Shown here: piece after piece, positions 1-7,768 of the stretch
How the letters are laid out: each line of letters opens with the position of its first letter
How positions within the stretch are numbered: the stretch's first letter is position 1
DNA from: Streptomyces cinnamoneus
GTDB lineage: Bacteria; Actinomycetota; Actinomycetes; Streptomycetales; Streptomycetaceae
Direction: 5' to 3'
Length of the DNA: 64,000 nt
Assembly: GCF_014650495.1 (NCBI RefSeq)
Contig: NZ_BMVB01000003.1
Coordinates: 278,794 to 342,793, forward strand
Notes under the pieces: model-generated
Databases searched by the model: none
What the model was told of the DNA's origin: nothing
The model's input: the letters and a program-made list of their open reading frames with translations, nothing else
Translations under genes and position numbers: made by a program

Positions 1-780
1 GTAGACGTCGAGCGTGCTGTGGGCCAGGGCGCCGCGCATCAGGGCGTCTCCGCCGGGGCCGAGGCCGGGCTCGGTGTAGCTCGTGATGCCGAGCCGGGCC
101 AGGTCGCGCAGGGTGGCCCTGATGGCGTCGGCCCGCACCTCCGGGGAGAGGGCGGGCAGCGCCCGGTGGACGAGGTCCTGGGCACCCTCCAGGAGGAGGC
201 CGGTGGGCTCTCCCGCCGCGTCGGTGACGATGACCGAACCAGGCGGGGCCGGGGTGTTGTCGTCCACTCCGGCCCGCGCGAGCGCCGCGGAGTTGACCCA
301 AGTGGCGTGGCCGGTGGCGGAGTACAGCAGGACGGGGTGGTCCGGGCTGACGGCGTCGAGGTCCTGGCGGGTGGGCTGCCGGGAGGGGGCGGCAACGCAT
401 TCGGCGAGGTACCCGGCGTCCCACCCGTGGCCGGTGATCCACTCCCCTGCCGGGGTCTGTTCGGCTGCCTTCCGTACCGCCTCGGCCACGTCGGCCACCG
501 ACCGTACGGCAGGGTGGGCAACGTCGACGGACAGCGGCGGCTTGGTCATCCCGAAGGCACAGCCGTGCAGGTGGGAGTCGTTGATGCCGGGCAGGAGGGT
601 GCCGCCCTTGAGGTCGACCACGCGGGTTGCGGGGCCGGCGTGCGCCATGACCGCTGCCCGGTCACCGACGGCGCTGACGAGACCGTCGGTGACGGCCAGG
701 GCGGAGGCGACGGTGAAGTGGGAGTCGACGGTCAGGACCGAGCCGTCGACGAAGACGAGATCTGCCGGGGTGCCGGGCAA
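1..780 (-). CDS. amidohydrolase, YtcJ-like (3' end beyond window)
   Basis: The first 260 codons of a metal-dependent hydrolase of the YtcJ/amidohydrolase-3 family, which removes amide or related groups from small molecules; the substrate cannot be told. The start is TTG at 780, preceded by a strong ribosome site AAGAGGAGG eight bases upstream. The reading frame is open from there to the left edge. Family signatures are clear: an N-terminal beta-sandwich strand set, LLPGINDSHLHG with the metal-binding His70 and His72, then the YtcJ-type GHATWVNSAAL and ITSYTEPGLGPGG segments. The gene is read leftwards and alone; the 370 bases to the next, divergent gene carry direct and inverted repeats (see 873-934). 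The family call is firm; the substrate is unknown. Confidence 0.85.
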   Translation of the reverse strand, partial: MPGTPADLVFVDGSVLTVDSHFTVASALAVTDGLVSAVGDRAAVMAHAGPATRVVDLKGGTLLPGINDSHLHGCAFGMTKPPLSVDVAHPAVRSVADVAEAVRKAAEQTPAGEWITGHGWDAGYLAECVAAPSRQPTRQDLDAVSPDHPVLLYSATGHATWVNSAALARAGVDDNTPAPPGSVIVTDAAGEPTGLLLEGAQDLVHRALPALSPEVRADAIRATLRDLARLGITSYTEPGLGPGGDALMRGALAHSTLDVY

Positions 781-872
781 GGCGGTGTCCTCCTCTTGAG
801 CTGTCAGGGCGGCCGCCGTGGTGGGGGCCCGCGGCGGCCGACAACACTGTGCGCTCTGCAGGGGGCCGCGCA

Positions 873-934
873 CATCGGTCATCCGACCGATGAGGGCTCC
901 GGCCGATGAGGGCTCCGACCGATGAGGGCAAGGG
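873..934. repeat. inverted repeat plus three 16-bp tandem repeats (possible operator)
   Basis: A perfect 8-bp inverted repeat, CATCGGTC (873-880) and GACCGATG (885-892) with a 4-base loop, runs into three tandem 16-bp units starting at 887, 903 and 919, each beginning CCGATGAGGGC. The half-site GACCGATG or GGCCGATG therefore recurs at 885, 901 and 917, about one and a half helical turns apart. It lies 93-154 bp upstream of the TTG start of the amidohydrolase and about 220 bp upstream of the amidinotransferase gene, so it could be an operator for either. No regulator gene is adjacent. Nothing else is recognisable in 781-1150. Confidence 0.5.
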
Positions 935-1150
935 CGCGGGCGTACCGGTCGGGGGCGGAGGCCGGGATCCGAGCAGGTCCGGGGCCTGCGGGAGGTGGCC
1001 GCGGCACAGCAGACGTCGGCCGCGGCGGCGGCCGTGCCACGCCGTGGAAGGTGCGGTGTGTGACCCGGCCGGGATGGGGAGAGACGGGGAGGCCGGGAAA
1101 TCGCCGGCAGCGGTCCGTTCCGGACGGCGCCGACCTTCAGCGGGGGTGGA

Positions 1151-2254
1151 ATGGGTGTCAACAGCTTCGACGAGTGGTCTCCCCTACGGGAGGTGGTCGT
1201 CGGATCGGCAGCCGGATACGACGCGCACGAACTCGACCTGTCGTTCCGGCTGTTCTTCACAGCGTTCGACGACTTCGCCGGGCAGCGCACCATGCCGATC
1301 GCAGCCCGCTACACCGAGGAGCTGTGCGAGGACGTCGAGGAACTGGTCACCGCACTGCAGCAGGCCGGTGTCACCGTCCACCGGCCCCGCGCCCGCCGGG
1401 GCACGTCCGAGATCCGCACCCCCGCATGGCGCAGCACCACCACTCCCGCGCTCAACATCCGCGACCAGGCCATCATCCTGGGCGACGAGATCGTGGAAAC
1501 GGCTCCCCAGGTACGGGCCCGCTACTTCGAGAACGACCTGCTGAAGCCGGTCTTCGCCCACTACTTCGAGCGCGGGGCGCGCTGGACGTCGATGCCCCGT
1601 CCCGTCATGGCCGACACGTCCTTCGACCTCACCCGGGCCCACGACCGGGCGATGGACCCTGGTCACGCGTTGCCCGTCGACGGCGGCATGGCGGGAGCCG
1701 ACACGGGCGCGGGGGGAGGGGTGGAGATGATGTTCGACGCGGCGCAATGCCTGCGCCTGGGTCGTGACCTGCTGGTGAACGTCTCCGCCGCGCACCATGC
1801 GCTGGGCGCCCGCTGGCTCGGCCGTCACCTCGGCGAGCGGTTCCGCGTCCACCTCATGCGGGGGCTGGACAACAACCACATCGACACCCAGGTCCTGCCC
1901 TTGCGTCCCGGCACGCTCCTGCTGCGCGGCCCCCACGTCCTCGATCACCTTCCCGAGCCGCTCAGGCGCTGGGACACGATCTACGTGCCCGAACCCGACC
2001 TCAGGGAGTTCCCCTCCTACGGAGCCCAGGACCTGCCCCTCACCGGCCTCTACATCGACATGAACGTGCTCTCCCTCGACGAGTCCACCGTGATCGTCAA
2101 CTCCCAGGCACCCCGCCTGGTGAAGGCCCTGGAGACGCGCGGGTTCACCGTCGTCCCGGTCCGCCACCGTCACCGGCGCCTGTTCGCGGGCGGATTCCAC
2201 TGCTTCACCCTCGACACCGTCAGGGCAGGGTCGGGCCCGGAGGACTACTTCTGA
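1151..2254 (+). CDS. amidinotransferase (glycine/inosamine-phosphate amidinotransferase family)
   Basis: A 367-residue enzyme of the AGAT/StrB1 family, which moves the amidino group of arginine to an amine acceptor and releases ornithine. The active-site cysteine is Cys351 in GGFHCFTLD near the C-terminus, and the catalytic His is probably His243 in LDNNHIDTQ; a GG...GGGVEMMFDA segment supports the five-bladed fold. Length is as expected for the family. ATG follows GGGGGTGGA directly, the best start. The gene stands alone between a divergent amidohydrolase and a riboswitch, so the acceptor (glycine, an aminocyclitol phosphate or a specialised amine) cannot be inferred from neighbours. Confidence 0.85.
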   Translation: MGVNSFDEWSPLREVVVGSAAGYDAHELDLSFRLFFTAFDDFAGQRTMPIAARYTEELCEDVEELVTALQQAGVTVHRPRARRGTSEIRTPAWRSTTTPALNIRDQAIILGDEIVETAPQVRARYFENDLLKPVFAHYFERGARWTSMPRPVMADTSFDLTRAHDRAMDPGHALPVDGGMAGADTGAGGGVEMMFDAAQCLRLGRDLLVNVSAAHHALGARWLGRHLGERFRVHLMRGLDNNHIDTQVLPLRPGTLLLRGPHVLDHLPEPLRRWDTIYVPEPDLREFPSYGAQDLPLTGLYIDMNVLSLDESTVIVNSQAPRLVKALETRGFTVVPVRHRHRRLFAGGFHCFTLDTVRAGSGPEDYF

Positions 2255-2291
2255 ACGACGGACGGGGCGCTGCGGGCGGTGACGTCGCACG

Positions 2292-2325
2292 GGGCCGCGG
2301 CCCTTGTCCTTCTTCTTCCTTCTTC
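2292..2325 (+). terminator. putative terminator of the amidinotransferase gene
   Basis: The 12-bp self-complementary GGGCCGCGGCCC at 2292-2303 is followed by a pyrimidine run of repeated TTCTTCC units. It lies 37 bp after the stop codon. The stem is short and the tract is T/C rather than pure T, so termination is inferred. Confidence 0.45.
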
Positions 2326-2374
2326 TTCCTTGAGAACCACCACATGGGGAGGGCGTTCCAACGGCGGTTACGCT

Positions 2375-2577
2375 GATCACGCAGCTGGTTCGCACCCGCC
2401 CGCCAGGCGGGGCGCGTCGCAAGAGGGAACCCGGTGGGAATCCGGGACTGCCCCGCAGCGGTGAGCGGGAACGACCGCCGTCATCAGCACTGGGTCCCGA
2501 AGGGCCTGGGAAGCGACGGCCAGTAGACAGCTCGTGTCCCACGAGAGACGCCCGCGAGTCCGAAGACCTGCCGCTGC
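2375..2577 (+). ncRNA. cobalamin riboswitch
   Basis: A complete adenosylcobalamin-type aptamer. Conserved blocks in order are GGTTCGCACC near 2387, AAGAGGGAACCCGGTG near 2421, AATCCGGGACTGCCCCGCAG, the GGTGAG...GGAACGACCGCC core, TCAGCACTGGG, GCCTGGGAAGCGACGGCCAGTAG, and the B12 box GCGAGTCCGAAGACCTGCC at 2554-2572. It reads rightwards and ends about 135 bases before the GTG of the thioesterase gene, the only gene it could control. In the family, bound coenzyme B12 lowers expression of the downstream gene, usually B12 synthesis or transport, cobalt uptake, or a B12-independent isoenzyme. A thioesterase target is unusual. Confidence 0.95.
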
Positions 2578-2600
2578 CCGCGTGCGGCGGTCGCACGCGG
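2578..2600 (+). promoter_or_regulatory. 9-bp hairpin after the riboswitch (candidate expression platform)
   Basis: CCGCGTGCG (2578-2586) pairs perfectly with CGCACGCGG (2592-2600) across GCGGT, starting a few bases after the B12 box. There is no U-tract, so it is not a classical intrinsic terminator. It may act as a Rho-assisted or anti-terminator element, or change access to downstream RNA. The hairpin is seen directly; its role is inferred. Confidence 0.45.
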
Positions 2601-2711
2601 AGCACTCGGTGACCTCCTGGGCGGGTCGGCGACGGCACGGGCGGACCGGGCCGTTCCCTCGCGTCCTCGCGTGCACCGAGGCCGATCCTCGACTCGCGAA
2701 GGAGAGTTGAC

Positions 2712-3179
2712 GTGACGATCGACACCCCGGACACCGGTACCCCTGTCCTCCGGGTCCGTGCCGCCAAGGGCACGGCGGAGTCCCGCGTGACCCTCGCCCA
2801 CATCATGAGCGAGCACGACACCAACCTCTACGGCACCATCCACAGCGGTGTCGTCATGAAGCTGATCGACGACGCGGTGGCGGCCGCGGCCGGTCGGCAT
2901 GCCGACGGGCCGGCCGTGACCGTGTCCGTCGACCGGATGACGTTCCTCGCCCCGGTCCGTGCCGGCGACCTCCTCAGCGCACACGCCGAGCTGGAGCGTG
3001 CCGGCCGCACGTCGATGACGGTGGCGGTCCGCGTGACCGCAGAGCGTTGGAACGCCTCGGGTCCGACGGCCGAAGTGGCCACCGGCCGCCTGACGTTCGT
3101 CGCCGTCGACGCCGAGGGGAGCCCCCGCCCGGTACCGCCCCTGGCGGTGGAGGAAGGGCCCGGACACGCCGACGGCTGA
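2712..3179 (+). CDS. acyl-CoA thioesterase, hotdog fold
   Basis: A 155-residue protein with one hotdog domain of the YciA/BACH acyl-CoA thioesterase group, which hydrolyses acyl-CoA to free acid and CoA. Residues 27-70 contain the family segment (HIMSEHDTNLYGTIHSG, then MKLIDDAVAAAAGRH) in which the Asn-x-x-Gly...Gly helix cap and the helix Asp sit at the usual active-site places. The strands SVDRMTFLAPVRAGDLL and AERWNASG...ATGRLTFVAVD follow. The start is GTG at 2712 behind GAAGGAG. It is transcribed behind a cobalamin riboswitch, which suggests that its activity matters when B12 is scarce, for example when propionyl- or methylmalonyl-CoA cannot be cleared by B12-dependent mutase. That link is inference. 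Confidence 0.85.
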   Translation: MTIDTPDTGTPVLRVRAAKGTAESRVTLAHIMSEHDTNLYGTIHSGVVMKLIDDAVAAAAGRHADGPAVTVSVDRMTFLAPVRAGDLLSAHAELERAGRTSMTVAVRVTAERWNASGPTAEVATGRLTFVAVDAEGSPRPVPPLAVEEGPGHADG

Positions 3180-3316
3180 CCGGCAGCCGTACGAACCCCG
3201 CCGGTGAGCGGTACGGGCCACCGGCGGGGCTCGGCGAAGGTTCCCGGGCGGGGGCTCCGCGGGGTGGTGAAGGGCACCGGGCGGGAAGCCTGCCTCTCGG
3301 TCGTTAGAGTCGGTCC

Positions 3317-3880
3317 ATGACCGATCGCCCCACTCTCCCGTTCGGTGCCTTCGTAGCCGTCGACCGGGCCCTGGACATCCCCGACGTTCTCGCCGAGCCG
3401 GTGGCCGCCGCGCTCAAGAGCTGGGACGCGCCGGAGGCCGCCCGTTCCGTGCTCTACGTGGACGGCGACCCCGAGCAGGCCGACACCGCGGCGTTCAGCG
3501 CGGCCTACGACGTGCCGTTGGAGGTCTCCGCCAACTGCGTGGTGGTCGCCGCGAAGCGGGGTGGTCGAACGACCCTGGCCGCCTGCCTCGCCCTGGCCAG
3601 CACCCGCGTGGACGTCAACAGCACCGTCCGCAAGCACCTCGGGGCCCGGAAGGCGTCCTTCGCCCCCATGGACACGGCAGTCGGGGCGACGGGCATGGAG
3701 TACGGCGGCATCACCCCCATCGGTCTGCCGGACGGCTGGCCGCTCCTGATCGACGCGGCGGTCGCCGCCACCCCGTTCGTCCTCGTCGGCAGCGGCCGCC
3801 GCCGGGGCAAACTGATCCTTCCCGGCCGGGCCCTCGCCCAGCTGCCGGGCGCCGAGGTCCTTGAGGGCCTCGCCGTGTGA
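3317..3880 (+). CDS. YbaK/EbsC-type aminoacyl-tRNA deacylase
   Basis: A 187-residue protein of the YbaK/ProX family, free-standing editing domains that hydrolyse mischarged aminoacyl-tRNA such as Cys-tRNA(Pro) or Ala-tRNA(Pro). Visible signs are the CVVVAAKRGGRTTLAACLA strand and helix with the conserved Lys, the DVNSTVRKHLGARKASFA segment, and the GITPIGLP turn followed by a C-terminal GSGRRRGKLIL strand. Length and motif order fit the family. It starts at ATG 3317, 137 bp after the thioesterase, and probably has its own promoter. The tRNA substrate is not predictable. Confidence 0.8.
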   Translation: MTDRPTLPFGAFVAVDRALDIPDVLAEPVAAALKSWDAPEAARSVLYVDGDPEQADTAAFSAAYDVPLEVSANCVVVAAKRGGRTTLAACLALASTRVDVNSTVRKHLGARKASFAPMDTAVGATGMEYGGITPIGLPDGWPLLIDAAVAATPFVLVGSGRRRGKLILPGRALAQLPGAEVLEGLAV

Positions 3881-4062
3881 CGCAGCCGTCCCGTCCCGGT
3901 GTCCGACCGGAGCCCCTCTTCGGCCCTTCCGGCCGCACCCGATCGCATCCGGCGCCGGGCGGCGGGGCCCGGGCGGGGACGCCCCGCGCAGCTCCGGCAA
4001 GATCGACCGGAAGGGGCCGGCGAGGGCCGGAAGAGACCCACGCGTACCCACAGGGGGGCACC

Positions 4063-4953
4063 ATGGAACTGCGACAGCTGCGCTACTTCGTGACCGTCGC
4101 AGAAGAACTGCACTTCGGGCGGGCGGCGGAGCGGCTGGTGATCGGCCAGCCCGCCGTCAGTCAGCAGATTCGGCGGCTGGAGCGCGAGCTAAGGGTCGAA
4201 CTCTTCGACCGGACGCCCCGAACGGTCCGGCTCACCGCGGCCGGGGAGGCGTTCCTGCCCGCCGCACGGTCCGTCCTGGCAGCGGAGAGCGCGGCCCGGT
4301 CGGTGGCCGCGCAGCTCGCCCATGGCCGGAGCGGCGTCTTCAGGCTCGGCACCGTCACCGGACTCGGGGACAGACTCGACCGGCTCTTCGACGACTTCGC
4401 CCGGCACGCCCCGGACGTGCGGGTGGAACTGCTCTCGCTCCCCGTACGGGAACGGTTCGCGCAGCTCGCCGACGGGCGGCTCGACGCCGCCTTCGTCCGG
4501 GGTGCCCGGCCGGTGGGGAGCAGCTCTCCCGAGACCGTCCGTCACCCGCTGTGGGAGGAGGAGCTCGTGGCGGCCGTACCCTCCCGGCACCCGCTCGCGG
4601 GACGGCCGAGCGTCTCGCTCACCGACCTCGCCGGACTGCCACTGTGCCTCACCGAGCACCGCAACCATCCCTCGCTCGTCGACCTCGTCCTCGACGGCTG
4701 CCAGCGGGCCGGTTTCACGCCCGTTGCCGGCCCGGCGACCAGCAGCCTCCAGGACGCCCTCGCCGCGATCGGCTCGGGCTCCCCCATGTGGACGGTGGTC
4801 TACGACGGCAACGCCCGGCGCGTGCAGGCGCCCCGGGTCGCCTTCGTGCCCTTCGCCTCCCCCGGGCTGAGGCTGCCCGTCGAACTCGCGGTCCGCTCCG
4901 GCGCCTCGTCTCCCCTGCTCGATCTTCTTCTGACGGCTCTGACAGGCCGCTGA
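4063..4953 (+). CDS. LysR-family transcriptional regulator
   Basis: A 296-residue LysR regulator: winged helix at 1-60 (MELRQLRYFVTVAEELHFGR, then QPAVSQQIRRLE) and a type-2 periplasmic-binding-like effector domain from about 90 to 290. The ATG at 4063 behind AGGGGGG is preferred over upstream in-frame starts because it begins the canonical MELRQLRYF. The next gene in the same direction is a small tautomerase, and a palindrome with LysR T-N11-A character lies between them (4959-4981), so the regulator probably controls that gene. The effector is unknown. Confidence 0.85.
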   Translation: MELRQLRYFVTVAEELHFGRAAERLVIGQPAVSQQIRRLERELRVELFDRTPRTVRLTAAGEAFLPAARSVLAAESAARSVAAQLAHGRSGVFRLGTVTGLGDRLDRLFDDFARHAPDVRVELLSLPVRERFAQLADGRLDAAFVRGARPVGSSSPETVRHPLWEEELVAAVPSRHPLAGRPSVSLTDLAGLPLCLTEHRNHPSLVDLVLDGCQRAGFTPVAGPATSSLQDALAAIGSGSPMWTVVYDGNARRVQAPRVAFVPFASPGLRLPVELAVRSGASSPLLDLLLTALTGR

Positions 4954-4958
4954 CCAGG

Positions 4959-4981
4959 AGCGATCAGTAATCGTGATCGCT
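4959..4981. promoter_or_regulatory. palindrome, candidate LysR binding site
   Basis: AGCGATCA (4959-4966) and TGATCGCT (4974-4981) form perfect 8-bp arms around 7 bases. The centre reads ATC-N9-GAT, compatible with the LysR T-N11-A box. It starts 6 bp after the LysR stop and 110 bp before the tautomerase start. Binding is inferred from position and symmetry. Confidence 0.5.
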
Positions 4982-5090
4982 GCGAGAGCGATTCGGGTCT
5001 GGGTCGGCCCCGCCCCCGCGCGGTGAACTGTTCCCGGCAGCGAAACGCACCGGATCGGCCGGTGCGACGCCCGGGACCGAGGAGCACGTC

Positions 5091-5273
5091 ATGCCCATCG
5101 TCACCATCCAGCAGGGCCCCCGCGACATCGAGCTCAAGCGCGAGCTGGTCGCCCGCGTCACCGACGCGTTCGTGGACTCGCTGAACATTCCGGCCGAGGC
5201 CGTGCAGGTCTGGATCCACGAGGTACCCACCGACAGCTGGGGCGTGGCGGGCAAGCTCACCGCCGACAAGTAG
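5091..5273 (+). CDS. 4-oxalocrotonate tautomerase family protein
   Basis: A 60-residue protein of the 4-OT/MIF tautomerase superfamily. It begins MPIVTIQQG, so Pro1 becomes the catalytic base after removal of Met, as in the family. A helix (RELVARVTDAFVDSLNIP) and the strand VQVWIHEVP complete the beta-alpha-beta unit. Such enzymes isomerise 2-hydroxydienoates or related keto-enols as small oligomers. It follows the LysR gene by 137 bp with the palindrome between them. The substrate is not known. Confidence 0.85.
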   Translation: MPIVTIQQGPRDIELKRELVARVTDAFVDSLNIPAEAVQVWIHEVPTDSWGVAGKLTADK

Positions 5274-5313
5274 GGGTCGTCAGCGGGTGTGCCGGGCGGT
5301 GGGGGTTGAGCAG

Positions 5314-5343
5314 GGCGGGGCCGGGCACGGGGCCGGCCCCGCC
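5314..5343 (+). terminator. strong GC hairpin after the tautomerase gene
   Basis: GGCGGGGCCGG (5314-5324) pairs perfectly with CCGGCCCCGCC (5333-5343) over an 8-base loop, 40 bp after the stop codon. No T-tract follows, as is common for high-GC actinobacterial terminators. Termination is inferred. Confidence 0.45.
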
Positions 5344-5526
5344 CCGCCCACGACCGTACGGCGGACACCGGCTCGGCAGACACGCCGCACGCCGACGACT
5401 GCCCACTGTCCCGTCACCACGGCGTCGACGTAGGAGTATGTGCTCCTGTGAGGCGTGTGTGGCGTGTTGCGCCCTCGGCGGGTGCCGGGTGGTGCAGCAC
5501 GCCGGCTGGACGGGAGGTGGAGGACC

Positions 5527-6606
5527 GTGATCGTCGACTGCGCGCACTACCGCGACGGGCGCCGGCAGCACGAGGGCGCGATGCCCTTGGAGCAAGCGGC
5601 CGCGCGCTGCGCGCAGGGCGGGTTCGTCTGGCTGGGCATGTTCGAGCCGGGCCCCGAAGAGCTCGCCACGGTGCGCGAGTGCTTCGGGCTGCACGAACTG
5701 GCCGTCGAGGACGCCCGGGCCTTCCATCTGCGGCCGAAGGCCGAGCAGTACGAGGACGGCACCGAGCTGATCATCCTGCGCACCGCGCGCTACGACGACG
5801 AGCGCGAGGAGATCGACACCGGCGAGATCAGCATCTTCCTCGCCGAACACTTCGTGATCACGGTCCGTCACGGCATCGCCAGCGAGCTGCACGGTGCCCG
5901 CAGCCGGCTCGAACGCCGCCCGGAGCTGTTGCGGACCGGCAGCGGCTCGACGCTGTGGGCGATCCTCGACCAGGTCGTCGACAGCTATGCGCCGGTCGTC
6001 ACGGAACTCGAACACGACATCGAGCAGATCGAGGCCACGGTGTTCTCCGGGGCGGTTGCTCCGACCGAGCGGATCTACTCCCTCCGCCGCGAGGCCACCG
6101 ACTTCTACCGCGCCGTGCACCCGCTCCTGGCCGTGCTCTCCCGACGGCTGCAACCCGGCAGGACGGCAGCCGAGCTCCTGCCGTACTTCCGTGACGTGCA
6201 CGACCACCTGCTGCTGGTCAACGAGGAGGTCGCCGCCCAGCGGGACCTCCTGACCACCGTCCTCGAAGCGAACATCGCGGTGATCTCCGTCGAGCAGAAC
6301 AAGATCAATCTGCGGCAGAGCGCCACGGTGGAACGGCTCACCGTCCTCGCGACCGTGTTCCTCCCGCTGTCCTTCGTGGTCGGCTTCTTCGGGCAGAACT
6401 TCGACTGGCTGACCAGTCACATCAGCAGCTTCACGGCGTTCGTCTCCCTCACCGCCGTCGGACTTCTGCTTCCCTGCCTGCTGCTGTACGTCTGGCTGCA
6501 CCGACGACGACACCATCCGGCACCACAGCTGCCGGAAGTGGGCAGCGGCCCTGAAGTGCGGCACGAGAGGCGTGAAGAACATCGTCATGGTGGACGAACA
6601 CGCTGA
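5527..6606 (+). CDS. CorA-family magnesium/divalent-cation channel
   Basis: About 359 residues with a long cytoplasmic domain, a coiled-coil region (about 170-280) and two C-terminal membrane helices (LTVLATVFLPLSFVVGFFGQ and FTAFVSLTAVGLLLPCLLLY). The pore-loop signature that is usually GMN reads GQN here (GFFGQNFDW), a variant known among CorA-like proteins and possibly altering ion choice. The start is taken as GTG 5527 behind GGAGGTGGAGG; an upstream in-frame start at 5455 adds residues with no family character. The basic C-terminal tail RRRHH is typical. It has its own promoter region and ends convergently with the oxidoreductase. Confidence 0.85.
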   Translation: MIVDCAHYRDGRRQHEGAMPLEQAAARCAQGGFVWLGMFEPGPEELATVRECFGLHELAVEDARAFHLRPKAEQYEDGTELIILRTARYDDEREEIDTGEISIFLAEHFVITVRHGIASELHGARSRLERRPELLRTGSGSTLWAILDQVVDSYAPVVTELEHDIEQIEATVFSGAVAPTERIYSLRREATDFYRAVHPLLAVLSRRLQPGRTAAELLPYFRDVHDHLLLVNEEVAAQRDLLTTVLEANIAVISVEQNKINLRQSATVERLTVLATVFLPLSFVVGFFGQNFDWLTSHISSFTAFVSLTAVGLLLPCLLLYVWLHRRRHHPAPQLPEVGSGPEVRHERREEHRHGGRTR

Positions 6607-6662
6607 AGCGGCGAACCACCGCCCCCGTCCGCGGCGGCTCACGGGCGGTGGGGATGTCGGTG

Positions 6663-7661
6663 TCAGTGGGCTACGGTGACGACGATCTTGCCGAACTGGG
6701 CGTTGGACTCCATGTACCGGTGGGCCTGCACGACGTCTTCCAGCGGGAAGAGACGGTCCACGACCGGGCGCAGGGCACCCGTGCGCAGCCCGGAGGTGAT
6801 GAACGCGGTGGCGCGGTGCATGCGCCGGGGGTCTCTGGTGATCTCCAGCATGGTGTAGGTGCGCATGTTCAGTGCGGGCATGCCCAGGTCGAACCCGGGG
6901 TATGGGGTCGGCTGCCCGCTCTGCGCGCCCCACAGCAGCAGGGTTCCGTCAGCGGCCACGGCACGGGCCAGTTCCTTCGCTCCGGGGCCGGCGACGGCGT
7001 CGAAGACGTATTCGGCGCCCTTGCCGCCGGTCAGCTCCAGCAGGCGGCCGGCCACGTCCTCCTCGTCCGAGACGATCACTTCGGCCGCGCCCTCGTCGAG
7101 CAGTTGCTGCTTCTTGGCGCGGGTACGGGTGATGGCGATCGGGGTGGCACCGATGCGGTTGGCCGTGTGGATCGCGGCAAGGCCGACGCTGCTGGAGGCC
7201 GCGGTGATGGCGGCGACGTCGCCCGCCCGCATCCCGCCGACTTCCACCATCGCTCCGTAGGCGGTGAGGTAGGGCATCCACACCGCCGCGCCGGAGACGG
7301 CGTCCACTCCCTCGGGGCGAGGCAGGAGCGCGGTCGCCGGGACGACGGCGCGCTCGGCGTAGACGCCGTAGTCGTTGTGGGAGAAGTTGGGTATGACGCT
7401 GACGGCCTGCCCCTTCTCGAAGCCGGTGACCTCAGGGCCTACGGCCTCGATCACGCCGGCGGCCTCGTTGCCGAGCCTGGCGGGCAGGTGCTTGACCGGC
7501 TCGATGTACTGACCGCTGCGGAACAGCGCCTCGGCCCTGTTGACGCCGATCGCATCCACCCGGATGCGCACCTCGCCCGGCCCCGGCTCACCGGTCTCAA
7601 GGTCCTCCAGTCGGAGCACCTCGGGTCCACCGGTCTCGTGGAACTGCACCGTCCTTGCCAT
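6663..7661 (-). CDS. zinc-independent quinone oxidoreductase (MDR family)
   Basis: A 332-residue medium-chain dehydrogenase/reductase of the NADPH:quinone oxidoreductase type. It has the N-terminal GroES-like domain (GPGEVRIRVDAIGVNRAE) and a Rossmann domain with an ASSSVGLAAIHTANRIGATP nucleotide loop; the zinc-binding cysteines of alcohol dehydrogenases are absent. Such enzymes reduce quinones or enones with NADPH. The start ATG 7661 follows CAGGGGGAGTC. It is divergent from an ArsR regulator, and the palindrome between them (7724-7760) suggests that this regulator represses it. A redox or electrophile signal is likely but not shown. Confidence 0.85.
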   Translation of the reverse strand: MARTVQFHETGGPEVLRLEDLETGEPGPGEVRIRVDAIGVNRAEALFRSGQYIEPVKHLPARLGNEAAGVIEAVGPEVTGFEKGQAVSVIPNFSHNDYGVYAERAVVPATALLPRPEGVDAVSGAAVWMPYLTAYGAMVEVGGMRAGDVAAITAASSSVGLAAIHTANRIGATPIAITRTRAKKQQLLDEGAAEVIVSDEEDVAGRLLELTGGKGAEYVFDAVAGPGAKELARAVAADGTLLLWGAQSGQPTPYPGFDLGMPALNMRTYTMLEITRDPRRMHRATAFITSGLRTGALRPVVDRLFPLEDVVQAHRYMESNAQFGKIVVTVAH

Positions 7662-7723
7662 GCCGACTCCCCCTGATTGCTCGTACGTTGCTCGTCGTGA
7701 GCACGGTCCCACCATGACCCATA

Positions 7724-7760
7724 AGTACGACCGTCGTCAAACTTTGATGACGGTCGTACT
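7724..7760. promoter_or_regulatory. 37-bp near-perfect palindromic operator
   Basis: The arms AGTACGACCGTC (7724-7735) and GACGGTCGTACT (7749-7760) are perfect inverted repeats. The inner TCAAA/TTTGA also pairs around a central C at 7742, leaving one mismatched pair (7736/7748). It ends 8 bp before the ArsR ATG and 63 bp from the oxidoreductase start, so one bound dimer could repress both. ArsR regulators typically bind 12-2-12 type palindromes at overlapping promoters. This is one of the clearest operators in the window. Confidence 0.8.
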
Positions 7761-7768
7761 ATGAGGGC

